This document shows positions 1-8,550 of a stretch of DNA of 16,551 nucleotides, one piece after another. The stretch lies in the NCBI GenBank assembly GCA_016285215.1, contig JAEEQI010000038.1:1-16551 (forward strand), read 5' to 3'. The stretch is from Bacteroidales bacterium. Its GTDB lineage: Bacteria > Bacteroidota > Bacteroidia > Bacteroidales > UBA932. The notes below the pieces were generated by a model. The model worked only from the letters and a program-made list of their open reading frames with translations, was not told the DNA's origin and did not search any database. Positions within the stretch are counted from its first letter, which is position 1; each line of letters starts with the position of its first letter. A program made the translations under genes and the position numbers.

Positions 1-238
<238 letters not shown>

Positions 239-327
239 CTGAGAAGAAAGATAAGCCTAAAGAATCAAATCGAAAAGCGATACTATCTGGGACTGAGTCT
301 CTAAGATATTCTCTCAAGTAATATATT
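239..327 (+). other. 23S-5S internal transcribed spacer
   Basis: About 90 bases, A-rich, between the 23S 3' end and the 5S gene. I see no tRNA gene and no clear promoter here. It presumably carries the RNase processing sites for both rRNAs, but the partner strand of the 23S processing stem lies upstream of the window. Confidence 0.7.
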
Positions 328-437
<110 letters not shown>

Positions 438-442
438 TCTTC

Positions 443-482
443 GAGAAGCTCGAGTCCAAAAGACTCGGGCTTCTTTCGTTTT
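443..482 (+). terminator. Rho-independent terminator of the rrn operon
   Basis: A 12-bp stem, GAAGCTCGAGTC (445-456) with GACTCGGGCTTC (462-473), with one G-U pair and a CAAAA loop, followed by the T-rich tail TTTCGTTTT (474-482). It lies 8 bases after the 5S 3' helix, where the rRNA transcript should end. Confidence 0.9.
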
Positions 483-533
483 GTGCTCTCCCTTCCGGTC
501 ACTGAGTTAGGAGAGAGTGTGGAAGAAAATGAT

Positions 534-541
534 TATATTTG
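534..541 (+). promoter_or_regulatory. Bacteroidota -7 box before the DUF4199 gene
   Basis: TATATTTG matches the Bacteroidota sigma-ABfr -7 consensus TAnnTTTG. It lies between the rrn terminator and the first protein gene. No convincing TTTG -33 element is seen about 20 bases upstream, so the match rests on the -7 box and its position. Its end is only 6 bases before the ATG at 548, which predicts a leaderless or nearly leaderless mRNA. Confidence 0.6.
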
Positions 542-547
542 TAAGGT

Positions 548-1078
548 ATGACAAAGACGTTGGATAATAATGCCATCTGGAATGAGGCGGCCAAGGGCGG
601 GCTTCTGTTGGGAAGTGTGTCGGTGGGGTGTCTGGCTCTGAAGGAGCTGGCCACTATGTCGGGCTCCAATTTCCTGATGACGGCCGCGGCGGTGATTCTG
701 TGGGTGGTGGAGTTCTTTGGCTGCATCCTTCTGATGAGGGAGCTGATGTTCAAGCTGAAGGACCGCTACGAGAACGTGCAGATGGCCGATACGGCCAAGC
801 TGGGCAGGCGCATTGCGCTCTTTTCCGGCCTTCTGCTGGCTTCGGCCCAGGCTCTTTTTATTATGCAGATGCCTTCGGATCAGATGAACGAGATGGTGAA
901 CCAGCTTAGTGAGAGTATGTCCCTGACGGCGGCCGATATGGAGAACGTGAGTGGGATTCTGGACCGGCTCCCGCTGTTTACCTTTATCTTCCAGTGGGCA
1001 TACTGCTGGCTGTACGGCTCTGTACTGGCCTCCATCCTGTCCCGTTACATTTTTATGAAAGAATTGTTCAATCAATAA
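548..1078 (+). CDS. DUF4199 family four-helix membrane protein
   Basis: A 176-residue integral membrane protein with no known biochemical role. Four hydrophobic segments are visible: about residues 17-37 (GGLLLGSVSVGCLALKEL...), 40-64 (FLMTAAAVILWVVEFFGCIL...), 93-113 (ALFSGLLLASAQALFIM) and 140-165 (LFTFIFQWAYCWLYGSVLAS). Length and four-helix layout fit DUF4199, a Bacteroidota family often found beside a GT2 glycosyltransferase, as here: the GT2 start codon is only 3 bases after this stop. The ATG at 548 directly follows a -7 promoter box and there is no Shine-Dalgarno. The hydrophilic lead-in before helix 1 is of usual length, so this start is preferred. A role in envelope or lipid-linked sugar metabolism is inferred only from the neighbour. 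Confidence 0.82.
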   Translation: MTKTLDNNAIWNEAAKGGLLLGSVSVGCLALKELATMSGSNFLMTAAAVILWVVEFFGCILLMRELMFKLKDRYENVQMADTAKLGRRIALFSGLLLASAQALFIMQMPSDQMNEMVNQLSESMSLTAADMENVSGILDRLPLFTFIFQWAYCWLYGSVLASILSRYIFMKELFNQ

Positions 1079-1081
1079 GTT

Positions 1082-2029
1082 ATGGACCTTTCCCTGATTA
1101 TTCCCCTGTACAATGAGGCCGAGTCACTGCCCGAACTCAAGAAATGGATAGACAGTGCCCTCAAGGACTTCAGTTACGAGATTCTCTTTGTGGACGACGG
1201 ATCCACCGACGATTCCTGGAAAGTCATCCAGGAGTTGGCCGCCAAGGATTCCCAGACCGTGAAGGGCATCCGGTTCCGCCGCAATTATGGCAAATCAGCC
1301 GCCCTGTATGAGGGCTTTGCCGCCGCCCAGGGTGAGATTGTGGTAACTATGGACGCAGACCTGCAGGATTCTCCGGAGGAGATTCCCGAGATGGTGCGTA
1401 TGATCCGGGAAGAAGGTTATGACCTCGTGAGCGGCTGGAAGCAGCACCGCAAGGACAATGCCCTTACCAAGAACCTGCCCTCCAAGCTGTACAACTGGAC
1501 GGCCCGCAAGGTAACAGGCATCAAGCTCCACGATATGAACTGCGGCCTCAAGGCCTACAAGGCCGATGTGGTCAAGAATATAGAGGTTTACGGCGAGATG
1601 CACCGCTATATTCCGTACCTCGCCAAGAATGCCGGTTTTACCAAGATTGGGGAGAAGCCGGTGCACCACCAGAAACGCAAGTATGGCTACTCCAAGTTCG
1701 GGATGAACCGCTTTGTGAACGGCTTCCTAGACCTGATGAGCCTGTGGTTCCTGTCCCGTTTCGGCCGCAAGCCTATGCACTTCTTTGGTACCAGCGGCAT
1801 CCTGATGTTCCTGGTGGGCTTTGTGATGACGGTTTGCATCGTGGCAAACAAGCTGGTTCACCAGGCGCAGGGCGTCAAGTTTCGGCCCGTTACAGACCAG
1901 CCCCTCTTTTATCTGGCTCTGCTGGCGGTGGTGCTGGGTGTGATGCTCTTCCTGGCCGGCTTTGTGGGTGAGTTGATCGCGCGCGCTTCGTCGGAGAGGA
2001 ACAACTACCAAGTGAAAGAAAACTTATAA
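1082..2029 (+). CDS. GT2 glycosyltransferase, polyprenyl-phosphate (DPM1/GtrB-like) type
   Basis: A 315-residue membrane-anchored family 2 glycosyltransferase. The GT-A domain fills residues 1-230: the nucleotide-binding start LSLIIPLYNEAESLPEL, VDDGSTDDSW (38-46), the RNYGKSAAL segment (68-75), and the catalytic metal-binding MDADLQDSPE (DAD at 91-93). Two C-terminal membrane helices follow (about 235-256 and 276-298), the layout of GtrB/DPM1-like enzymes that move a sugar from a nucleotide sugar to undecaprenyl- or dolichyl-type phosphate at the cytoplasmic face. The sugar and lipid cannot be read from the sequence. It starts 3 bases after the DUF4199 stop and ends 12 bases before the DUF3857 gene, so it is almost certainly co-transcribed with both. 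The product may feed cell-surface polysaccharide or protein glycosylation. Confidence 0.88.
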   Translation: MDLSLIIPLYNEAESLPELKKWIDSALKDFSYEILFVDDGSTDDSWKVIQELAAKDSQTVKGIRFRRNYGKSAALYEGFAAAQGEIVVTMDADLQDSPEEIPEMVRMIREEGYDLVSGWKQHRKDNALTKNLPSKLYNWTARKVTGIKLHDMNCGLKAYKADVVKNIEVYGEMHRYIPYLAKNAGFTKIGEKPVHHQKRKYGYSKFGMNRFVNGFLDLMSLWFLSRFGRKPMHFFGTSGILMFLVGFVMTVCIVANKLVHQAQGVKFRPVTDQPLFYLALLAVVLGVMLFLAGFVGELIARASSERNNYQVKENL

Positions 2030-2041
2030 ACCCTATACAAT

Positions 2042-3997
2042 ATGCAAAGGCTGATTTTGACTGTAGCGCTTTGGAGTGCCGTTCTTCTTCCGGCAGCCGC
2101 TCAGTCAGTCCCCATCAACCCCCAGGCAGGCAAAGTCACCGAGAGCGAGGTGGCTTTTACCGTTTATCAGAAAGATACGTCGGCCGCGGCCGTGGTCCTG
2201 CTGGACAACACCCGGGTTTCTGTGCGTACCTCCGACATCATTGAACTTACCAAGGAAGTCCAGGTGTACGAGCGCATCAAGATTCTCAAGGAAGACGGAA
2301 AATCCTGGGCCGATTACAAGATCCCCTATCACAAGGATGAGAGTATCAGCGGCATCAAGGTTACCACCTACAACTTGGAAAACGGGAAGGTGGTCAAGAG
2401 CACGCTGGACAAGAAACACATCTTCAAGGAAGCCGTTTCCGAGAATGTGTACACCTGCTCTTTTTCGGCCCCTGACGTGCGCGTGGGCTCGGTGATCGAG
2501 GTTTCCTACAAGTTGGAAGGAGACCGTTTCTGGGACCTCCCCGATATCACCCTGCAGCGCAGCATCCCCGTGAACATAGCCTATATGGCTATGCTCTATC
2601 CCGATTTTGTGAGCATGAACCGTACAACCCGCGGCTATCTGTCTCCGGACTACACCCAGACGAACTATTCCATGTCCCTGTCCAACAGTGTGCTCCCGCA
2701 GTGCCGGATGATTACGGACCAGTACTCCATGGTGGACATTCCGGCCATTCCCCGCGAACCCTCCAATATGAGTCCCAGCCACTATCGCTGTGCCGTTTCC
2801 TATGAATTGTCGGGCATTACCATTCCCGGCCGCCTGTATAAGAGCTATTCCAAGAAATGGGAAGATATTGACGCCCAGATTCTGGATTCCCGCATTTCCA
2901 GCCAGTGCTATGTGAAGGGCAAGTTCCTGGAGCCCTTCCAGTCCAAGGCCCAGGACGAGGTGCAGGCCATTGCCGAGGTGCGTGGCGCCGTGGTGGCCGC
3001 CGTCAAGTGGGACGACGTCTTCAGCTGGGTGCCGGACAATGTTCGCAATGTGCTCAAGGCAGGTACCGGCTCATCGGCCTCCATCAATGCCGTGGTGGCC
3101 AGCGTCCTTAACCAGATGGGTTACAGGGTCCACCCCGTTGTGCTTCGTCGCAGAAGCGCGGGTCCCCTCAATCCCCAATATGTAAATACGGATGCTTTTA
3201 CCAGCATGATTCTCTATATCCGGACCCCTTCCGGAGAAGTCCACTTCCTGGATGCAGCTCCGGATTATGGCTACGTGGATGTGCTGGATCCCAATTTCCT
3301 GGTAGACGCGGCCCGTGTGGTGGTACACCCGGATTACGGCCAGCCTTTCTGGCAGGACCTCACGTCGCTGGCGCTCGGAACTACCGCCTTTGTCGTGAAC
3401 GCCCAGCTTGGGACGGACGGCCTCGTGAAGGGAACCATCCAGGCCAGCGTCTTCAAGGAGGCCTCCTACCTGGTGCGGGAGACCCGGGACGATTTGGGAA
3501 CCGATGAGAAATACTTCCAGATGGTGGAATCCGGGGAAGATTTTGAAATGGTGTCGGGAACGTTTACGGCCGAAGATTATTCTCCTTCGGTGGACTTCTT
3601 GATGGAGTTTGAACAGGAAGCCACCACCAGCGGAGAGATGGTTTATATCAAGCCTTTCCTTGTCAGGGAGCATCACCAGGGCGATTTCCCTCCCGGAGAG
3701 CGTCATCTGCCGGTAGATCTCCCGTTCAAGGAAACCATTGCCTACACGTACAATCTGCAGATTCCCGAAGGCTATGTGGTGGAACAGCTGCCGGCATCGG
3801 CCTCCTTCCGCCCGACCGGTCTCAAGTTGCGCGCTTTGTGCCAGGTGCAGCAGGTGGATGCCAATAACATCCGGATCAACTTCTCTTACAGGAATGACAC
3901 CCTGCAGATTCCGGCCTCCAGTTATGTAGAGCTGAGGTCCTTCTGGGAGAAGCTCTGCAATATCTATCTGGGAACCATTGTCCTTAAAAAGCAATGA
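2042..3997 (+). CDS. Exported DUF3857/transglutaminase-like protein, catalytic Cys replaced by Ser
   Basis: A 651-residue exported protein. It opens with a Sec signal peptide (MQRLILTVALWSAVLLPAAA, probable cleavage near 20-22). A DUF3857 beta-rich domain follows (about 50-250: VYERIKILKEDG, then SFSAPDVRVGSVIEVSY). Next is a transglutaminase-like core (about 300-410) and a C-terminal beta region. The core motif usually reading G-S-C-A-[DE]-I-N appears as GTGSSASIN (341-349), so Ser345 stands where the nucleophilic Cys is expected, and the expected His region (DAFTSMILYI, 385-392) has no His. The fold is therefore probably present but not active as a Cys enzyme; it may bind peptide or glycan or act as a scaffold. 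It overlaps the next gene, a catalytically complete relative, by 4 bases (ATGA), suggesting coupled translation of a pair. Substrate unknown. Confidence 0.8.
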   Translation: MQRLILTVALWSAVLLPAAAQSVPINPQAGKVTESEVAFTVYQKDTSAAAVVLLDNTRVSVRTSDIIELTKEVQVYERIKILKEDGKSWADYKIPYHKDESISGIKVTTYNLENGKVVKSTLDKKHIFKEAVSENVYTCSFSAPDVRVGSVIEVSYKLEGDRFWDLPDITLQRSIPVNIAYMAMLYPDFVSMNRTTRGYLSPDYTQTNYSMSLSNSVLPQCRMITDQYSMVDIPAIPREPSNMSPSHYRCAVSYELSGITIPGRLYKSYSKKWEDIDAQILDSRISSQCYVKGKFLEPFQSKAQDEVQAIAEVRGAVVAAVKWDDVFSWVPDNVRNVLKAGTGSSASINAVVASVLNQMGYRVHPVVLRRRSAGPLNPQYVNTDAFTSMILYIRTPSGEVHFLDAAPDYGYVDVLDPNFLVDAARVVVHPDYGQPFWQDLTSLALGTTAFVVNAQLGTDGLVKGTIQASVFKEASYLVRETRDDLGTDEKYFQMVESGEDFEMVSGTFTAEDYSPSVDFLMEFEQEATTSGEMVYIKPFLVREHHQGDFPPGERHLPVDLPFKETIAYTYNLQIPEGYVVEQLPASASFRPTGLKLRALCQVQQVDANNIRINFSYRNDTLQIPASSYVELRSFWEKLCNIYLGTIVLKKQ

Positions 3998-5835
3998 GCC
4001 CGCTGATCTCCGTCCTGGCCGCCGTGGTGGCATCGGCCCTGGTAACGGAAAACACGGCCACCTTTACCGTGAATTCGGAAACTACGGGGGAATTGTCTGT
4101 TTCCACCACCATTGTGGTGAACGACGAGCGGGGATTGGACGCAGCCCTGTTTTATCTGTATTGTGACAGTTTCCGCACCCTGAAATCGTTCAGCGGTACG
4201 GTGACGCCCGCCAATGCCAAGCCCCAGAAGATTCATATGGCCGACCTGGCCCGCGATTCATACAGCCAGGGCCTGGTAGACGACGGGGTAACGTACGCTT
4301 TTTCACCGTCGGGCCATTTCCCGCTGACGGTGCACTACGAATATAAGGTAGGATACCGCTCGGGCCTTTCCTCCTTCCCGGCGTTTTTCCCGGTGGAGAT
4401 GGCCGAAGTGGCCGTAGAGAACGCCAGCTATGTGCTCAACGTGCCGGCTGGGTATGCCGTCAAGTACGCGTCGTCCCGCATGGAGCTTGAAAAGACTTCC
4501 AACAAAGGACGGGATGTTTACACTTGGACCCTCAAGGATTTTCCCCCGCTGGTACGGGAAGGGATGATGCCCCCGGTGGATGAACTTGTTCCCTACGTGT
4601 ACAGCTCGCCGGAATCCATCAACCTGGGCGGCTATCCCGGCATGCAGCGCAACTGGAATGAGCTGGGAAAGTGGCTGTACAGCCTGCAGGAGAACTCCCT
4701 GGAGCTCACGCCGGAGGAGGTGAACGAGGTAAAGGCCCTTACGGCCGACTGCTCCACCACCCTTGACAAACTCACCCGTTTATATGCCTACCTCCGGGAG
4801 AGAACCCGCTATGTGAGCATCCAGCTGGGGATAGGCGGTCTCAAACCCATTCCCGCCAAGGAGGTTTCCAAGGCCGGTTACGGAGACTGCAAGGGGCTTT
4901 CCAATTATCTGCGCGCCCTGCTGGCGGCGGTGGATGTCCCTTCGGATTACTACATCATCAATACCGACCAGGCCCGCCTGCTGGACGGGTATGCCTCCGT
5001 GGGGCAGATGAACCATGCCATGCTGGCCGTGCCCGTTCCCGAGTTTTCGGATACCGTATGGGTGGAATGCACCAACCCTTCCTTCCCGCTGGGCTACCGG
5101 CACGATGATGCGGCCGGCCATGAGGTGGTGCTGGTGAAGGAGAGCGGGGGAGAGCTCGTGCGTATCCCCGGCTATGCCGATTCCCTTTCCCTGATCCGTC
5201 AGGTCTTGGATGTAAGGCTTTCCTCGGGCGGTTCGGCCTTTGTTTCGGCCCGTAGGGAAGTATACCTGGACTATGTGGACAGTTATCTCTCTTTTCCGGA
5301 CCTGCGCCCGCAGCAGCAAATGCAGGCCCTTACCCGGAATCTGAAGATTCAGGCCGAAAAGATGAAGGTAGACGCCGCCCGGAATAACTTCAACGACTAT
5401 TCCGACAAGGGGAAGGACTTTGTTCCCCGGATGGAGATTCCTTATACGTTCAGTACGGAGTCCTACGCCACGTCTTCCGGCACGCGCCTGTTTGTTCCCG
5501 TGAACCCGTATGCCCAGGCGCTGCCCATCCAGAAAAGCACCCGCGTCAACGAAATCTATCAGGCCCGGGTGAGCCGGTGGGAGGACTGTGTGACCGTTCA
5601 GATCCCCCTGGGATACAAGGTGGAGAGCATTCCGGACCCCGTTACGCTGGATACGGAGTGGGGCCGGATGGAATCCAGCGTGACGCTTTCTCCGGGTGGA
5701 ACCATCATGGAAGTAAGGCAGGTATTTACCCTCAAAGCGTTCCGCGCACCGGCCTCCCGTTACGGAGAATACCGCGACTTTGCCCGTGCGGTGAACCGTG
5801 CCTATACGGCCACGGCCGTTTTTGTCAAGGAGTAG
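3994..5835 (+). CDS. DUF3857/transglutaminase-like protein with intact Cys-His
   Basis: A 613-residue relative of the preceding protein. The N-terminus is hydrophobic (SPLISVLAAVVASALV, 2-17) and probably an export signal, though it lacks the usual basic residues. A DUF3857-type beta domain spans about 20-220 and a transglutaminase core about 240-370. Here the catalytic elements survive: GYGDCKGLSNYLRALL with Cys299, MNHAML with His341, and VWVECTNPSFPLGY with Glu358 in the usual Asp/Glu place. It could therefore cleave or cross-link peptide or isopeptide bonds in the periplasm; many bacterial proteins with this fold are peptidases or structural. The ATG at 3994 overlaps the upstream TGA (ATGA), so expression is likely coupled to the Ser-variant partner. 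It ends the operon; thrS has its own promoter 26 bases on. Target unknown. Confidence 0.82.
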   Translation: MSPLISVLAAVVASALVTENTATFTVNSETTGELSVSTTIVVNDERGLDAALFYLYCDSFRTLKSFSGTVTPANAKPQKIHMADLARDSYSQGLVDDGVTYAFSPSGHFPLTVHYEYKVGYRSGLSSFPAFFPVEMAEVAVENASYVLNVPAGYAVKYASSRMELEKTSNKGRDVYTWTLKDFPPLVREGMMPPVDELVPYVYSSPESINLGGYPGMQRNWNELGKWLYSLQENSLELTPEEVNEVKALTADCSTTLDKLTRLYAYLRERTRYVSIQLGIGGLKPIPAKEVSKAGYGDCKGLSNYLRALLAAVDVPSDYYIINTDQARLLDGYASVGQMNHAMLAVPVPEFSDTVWVECTNPSFPLGYRHDDAAGHEVVLVKESGGELVRIPGYADSLSLIRQVLDVRLSSGGSAFVSARREVYLDYVDSYLSFPDLRPQQQMQALTRNLKIQAEKMKVDAARNNFNDYSDKGKDFVPRMEIPYTFSTESYATSSGTRLFVPVNPYAQALPIQKSTRVNEIYQARVSRWEDCVTVQIPLGYKVESIPDPVTLDTEWGRMESSVTLSPGGTIMEVRQVFTLKAFRAPASRYGEYRDFARAVNRAYTATAVFVKE

Positions 5836-5861
5836 TCTCCCGTTTTCTCAGAAAAAATTGT

Positions 5862-5869
5862 TATCTTTG
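5862..5869 (+). promoter_or_regulatory. Bacteroidota -7 box before thrS
   Basis: TATCTTTG matches TAnnTTTG and is the same octamer found before ftsY. No good -33 TTTG is seen at the expected spacing. A leader of about 55-60 bases to the thrS ATG is predicted. It holds a small hairpin, GCGA-TTTT-TCGC (879-890 of the 5000s), overlapping an alternative TCGC/GCGA pairing (5877-5880 with 5893-5896); I cannot say whether this has a regulatory role. There is no sign of a T-box. Confidence 0.7.
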
Positions 5870-5931
5870 TAGGCTATCGCGATTTTTCGCAAGCGAGTGA
5901 AAGACATTGTAAGTAATAAACTCAAAAGATT

Positions 5932-7893
5932 ATGATCAACATTACGTTCCCCGATGGAAGTGTGCGTCAGTATGAGGCTGGCGTAACCGGTTATGATGTA
6001 GCTATGAGCATCAGCCCCCGTTTGGCTGAGCAGATTCTGGCCGTTAACGTGAAGTATCCCGGCGAGCCCGAGACTTCCAAGGGAACCACCATTGACGTTA
6101 TGCGTCCCATCAACGAGGATGTGGCCATCCGCCTCCTCAAATGGGAAGACGACGAAGCCAAGAAAGTGTTCTGGCACAGCTCCTCCCACCTGATGGCCGA
6201 GGCGCTGGAGGCCCTGTTCCCGGGCGTTAAGTTCGGAATTGGCCCTGCCATTGAGAACGGTTTCTATTACGACGTAGATATGAACGGCCGCACCCTCACG
6301 GATGCAGACTTCAAGGCCATCGAAGACAAGATGCTGGAGTTTGCCCGTCAGAAGCAGGACTTCTGCCGCATCGAGGTGTCCAAGGCCGATGCTATGAAAT
6401 ACTTCACCGAGAAGGGTGACCAGTACAAGCAGGAGCTCATCTCCGAACTGGAAGACGGTACCATTACTTATTATACCAACGGTCAGTTCACGGACCTGTG
6501 CCGCGGACCGCACCTGAAGAACACGGACGTGATCAAGGCCGTGAAGGTTCTCTCCCTGGCCGGTGCCTACTGGCGCGGAGACGAGACCCGTCAGCAGCTC
6601 ACCCGTATCTATGGTATCACCTTCCCCAAGAAGAGCCTGCTGGACGAGTATCTGGTAGTACTGGAAGAAGCCAAGAAGCGTGATCACCGCAAGATTGGCA
6701 AGGAGATGGAGCTCTTCACCTTCTCCCAGCGCGTGGGTGCCGGCCTGCCTCTGTGGCTGCCCCGCGGCGCCGCCCTTCGCAACACCCTGCAGAGTTTCCT
6801 GGCCAAGAAGCAGGCCGAATACGGCTACCTGCCCGTGGTAACGCCCCACATTGGCGCCAAGGATCTCTATGTGACTTCCGGTCACTATGCCAAGTACGGC
6901 AAGGATTCCTTCCAGCCCATCCATACGCCTCAGGAGGGCGAGGAATACCTCCTCAAACCTATGAACTGCCCGCACCACTGCGAGATTTTCCGCAGCGCTC
7001 CCCGCAGCTACCGTGACCTCCCGCTCCGTTTTGCCGAGTTTGGTACGGTATACCGTTACGAGCAGTCCGGAGAGCTGCACGGCCTCACCCGCGTGCGCAG
7101 CTTCACCCAGGACGACGCCCACCTCTTCTGCCGCCAGGACCAGCTCCAGGAGGAATTCGAGAAGGTGATTGACCTCATCCTGTACGTGTTCAAGACCCTC
7201 AAGTTTGACAAGTTCACCGCCCAGGTTTCCCTGCGCGACCCCAAGAACCCCTCCAAGTACATCGGTTCTGAGGAAAACTGGAACAAGGCCGAACAGGGCA
7301 TCATCGATGCCGCCAAGAAGAAGGGTCTCCCTTATGTGGTGGAAACCGGCGAAGCCGCTTTCTACGGCCCCAAGCTGGACTTTATGGTGAAAGACGCCAT
7401 TGGCCGCAGCTGGCAGCTGGGTACCATCCAGGTAGACTACAACCTCCCCGAGCGCTTTGAACTGGAGTATGTGGACTCCGACGGTTCCCGCAAGCGTCCC
7501 GTGATGATCCACCGCGCCCCCTTCGGCTCGCTGGAGCGTTTCGTGGCCGTGCTGCTGGAGCACACCGCCGGTCACCTGCCCCTGTGGCTGCACCCGGATC
7601 AGGTTAAAGTGCTGCCTGTGAGCGAAAAATATGCAGATTATGCGAAAAAAGTTGTAAATCTGCTAAATAATTCCGAAATTCGCGCCTCCATAGACGACCG
7701 TAACGAAACGCTCGGAAAGAGAATTCGTGAGACTTCCCTGATGAGAGTACCGCTGCTGGTTATCGTTGGAGAAAAAGAACAGGCCGAAGAGACCGTGTCT
7801 GTGCGCCGTGGAGCCGAGGACCAGGGTTCCATGAGCGTGCCCGCTTTTGTGGAATATGTCCGCAAGGCCGTGGCAGAAGAACTGGCCCAGTAA
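5932..7893 (+). CDS. thrS: Threonyl-tRNA synthetase
   Basis: A 653-residue class II synthetase that charges tRNA-Thr with threonine in the cytoplasm. Full-length domain order: an N-terminal TGS domain (1-65, [17 protein letters not shown]...), the second additional/editing domain (about 70-230, with [11 protein letters not shown]), the catalytic core with motif 2 (about 270-540), and the C-terminal anticodon-binding domain (about 555-650). The three zinc ligands that recognise threonine are visible: Cys346 in [10 protein letters not shown], His397 in QDDAHLF and His527 in [13 protein letters not shown]. There is no Shine-Dalgarno. It heads the thrS-infC-rpmI-rplT cluster conserved in many bacteria; the infC start is only 26 bases after its stop. 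A short AT-rich stretch with different codon choice lies at about 7620-7690, at the join to the anticodon-binding domain. Confidence 0.98.
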   Translation: MINITFPDGSVRQYEAGVTGYDVAMSISPRLAEQILAVNVKYPGEPETSKGTTIDVMRPINEDVAIRLLKWEDDEAKKVFWHSSSHLMAEALEALFPGVKFGIGPAIENGFYYDVDMNGRTLTDADFKAIEDKMLEFARQKQDFCRIEVSKADAMKYFTEKGDQYKQELISELEDGTITYYTNGQFTDLCRGPHLKNTDVIKAVKVLSLAGAYWRGDETRQQLTRIYGITFPKKSLLDEYLVVLEEAKKRDHRKIGKEMELFTFSQRVGAGLPLWLPRGAALRNTLQSFLAKKQAEYGYLPVVTPHIGAKDLYVTSGHYAKYGKDSFQPIHTPQEGEEYLLKPMNCPHHCEIFRSAPRSYRDLPLRFAEFGTVYRYEQSGELHGLTRVRSFTQDDAHLFCRQDQLQEEFEKVIDLILYVFKTLKFDKFTAQVSLRDPKNPSKYIGSEENWNKAEQGIIDAAKKKGLPYVVETGEAAFYGPKLDFMVKDAIGRSWQLGTIQVDYNLPERFELEYVDSDGSRKRPVMIHRAPFGSLERFVAVLLEHTAGHLPLWLHPDQVKVLPVSEKYADYAKKVVNLLNNSEIRASIDDRNETLGKRIRETSLMRVPLLVIVGEKEQAEETVSVRRGAEDQGSMSVPAFVEYVRKAVAEELAQ

Positions 7894-7905
7894 GTTTAAC
7901 GTTTT

Positions 7906-7912
7906 AAAGGAG
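7906..7912 (+). promoter_or_regulatory. Strong Shine-Dalgarno sequence of infC
   Basis: AAAGGAG, complementary to the CCTCCTTT end of 16S rRNA, lies 7 bases before the proposed ATC start codon at 7920. It is the only strong Shine-Dalgarno I can find before any gene in this window. Its spacing decides the infC start: it fits 7920 and is far from the GTG at 7974. Confidence 0.75.
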
Positions 7913-7919
7913 TAAAACT

Positions 7920-8507
7920 ATCGCAACGCCTTTCAAACCCAGACCCTCGGGTCTGAAGAAGAAGCCCCAGCAGGTGCAGGGTAACCAGAAGGACGAAAAC
8001 GCCCTTCGGATTAACCGTGAAATCACCGCATCCGAGGTCCGCCTGGTGGGTGAGAACATCCCGGAGCAGGGCATCTACCCGTTCTCCAAGGCCCTCGAAA
8101 TGGCCGAGGAACAGGAGCTGGACCTGGTAGAAATCAGCGCCAAGGCAGACCCGCCTGTGTGCAAGATTCTGGATTACCAGAAGTACCTGTACCAGCAGCG
8201 CAAGAAAGCCAAGGAGATGAAAGCCAACGCTGCCAAGATAGTGATCAAGGAGATTCGCTTTGGCCCCAACACGGACGAGCACGATTTCCAGTTCAAGCTC
8301 AAGCACGCCCAGGAGTTCCTCCAGGAGGGCTCCAAGGTAAAAGCCTCCATCTTCTTCCGCGGACGTTCCATCCAGTTCGCCCAGCAGGGAGAGAAGCAGC
8401 TCCTGCGCTTTGCCGTAGAGCTGGAGGAGTATGGCCGCGCAGAGAATATGCCCGTACTGGAAGGCAAGCGTATGTCTATGATGATTGCTCCTGTGAAGAA
8501 AAAGTAA
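7920..8507 (+). CDS. infC: Translation initiation factor IF-3, probable AUC start
   Basis: IF3 binds the 30S subunit, blocks 50S joining and proofreads the start codon and initiator tRNA. Both domains are present: the N domain (INREITASEVRLVGENIPEQG, then ALEMAEEQELDLVEIS), the basic linker (LYQQRKKAKEMKANAAKI) and the C domain (KEIRFGPNTDEHDFQFKLKHA, ending LEGKRMSMMIAP). No ATG, GTG or TTG lies in frame between the upstream stop at 7905 and GTG 7974. ATC at 7920 sits 7 bases after AAAGGAG and gives a 195-residue protein with a basic, proline-rich N-terminus (ATPFKPRPSGLKKK). Rare start codons in infC are known: E. coli uses AUU, and IF3 represses its own synthesis by rejecting it. GTG 7974 would give 177 residues and leave the Shine-Dalgarno unused; it is the main alternative. 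Family call near certain, start likely. Confidence 0.93.
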   Translation: MATPFKPRPSGLKKKPQQVQGNQKDENALRINREITASEVRLVGENIPEQGIYPFSKALEMAEEQELDLVEISAKADPPVCKILDYQKYLYQQRKKAKEMKANAAKIVIKEIRFGPNTDEHDFQFKLKHAQEFLQEGSKVKASIFFRGRSIQFAQQGEKQLLRFAVELEEYGRAENMPVLEGKRMSMMIAPVKKK

Positions 8508-8550
8508 GGTGTAATCCTTATATTGTATAATTATTTAATTGTTTAACACA

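Noticed and set aside
239..327. Possible tRNA in the 23S-5S spacer
   Set aside because: No cloverleaf arms, TTC-loop or acceptor pairing could be found; the spacer is too short and A-rich.
5870..5931. T-box or other riboswitch in the thrS leader
   Set aside because: Only 4-bp hairpins are seen and the leader is about 55-60 bases, too short for a T-box, and no terminator fold is present.
5848..7593. Antisense open frame of 581 codons opposite thrS
   Set aside because: It lies wholly over a clear thrS gene. Long antisense frames are expected in GC-rich genes that avoid certain codons. The translation shows no recognisable domain.
7974..8507. infC read from GTG 7974 (177 residues)
   Set aside because: It would leave the well-placed AAAGGAG unused and cut off an in-frame basic N-terminus. 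It is kept only as an alternative to ATC 7920.
8539..8550. TTG start giving four extra residues on bL35
   Set aside because: bL35 proteins begin at the conserved MAKxKT, which matches ATG 8551.
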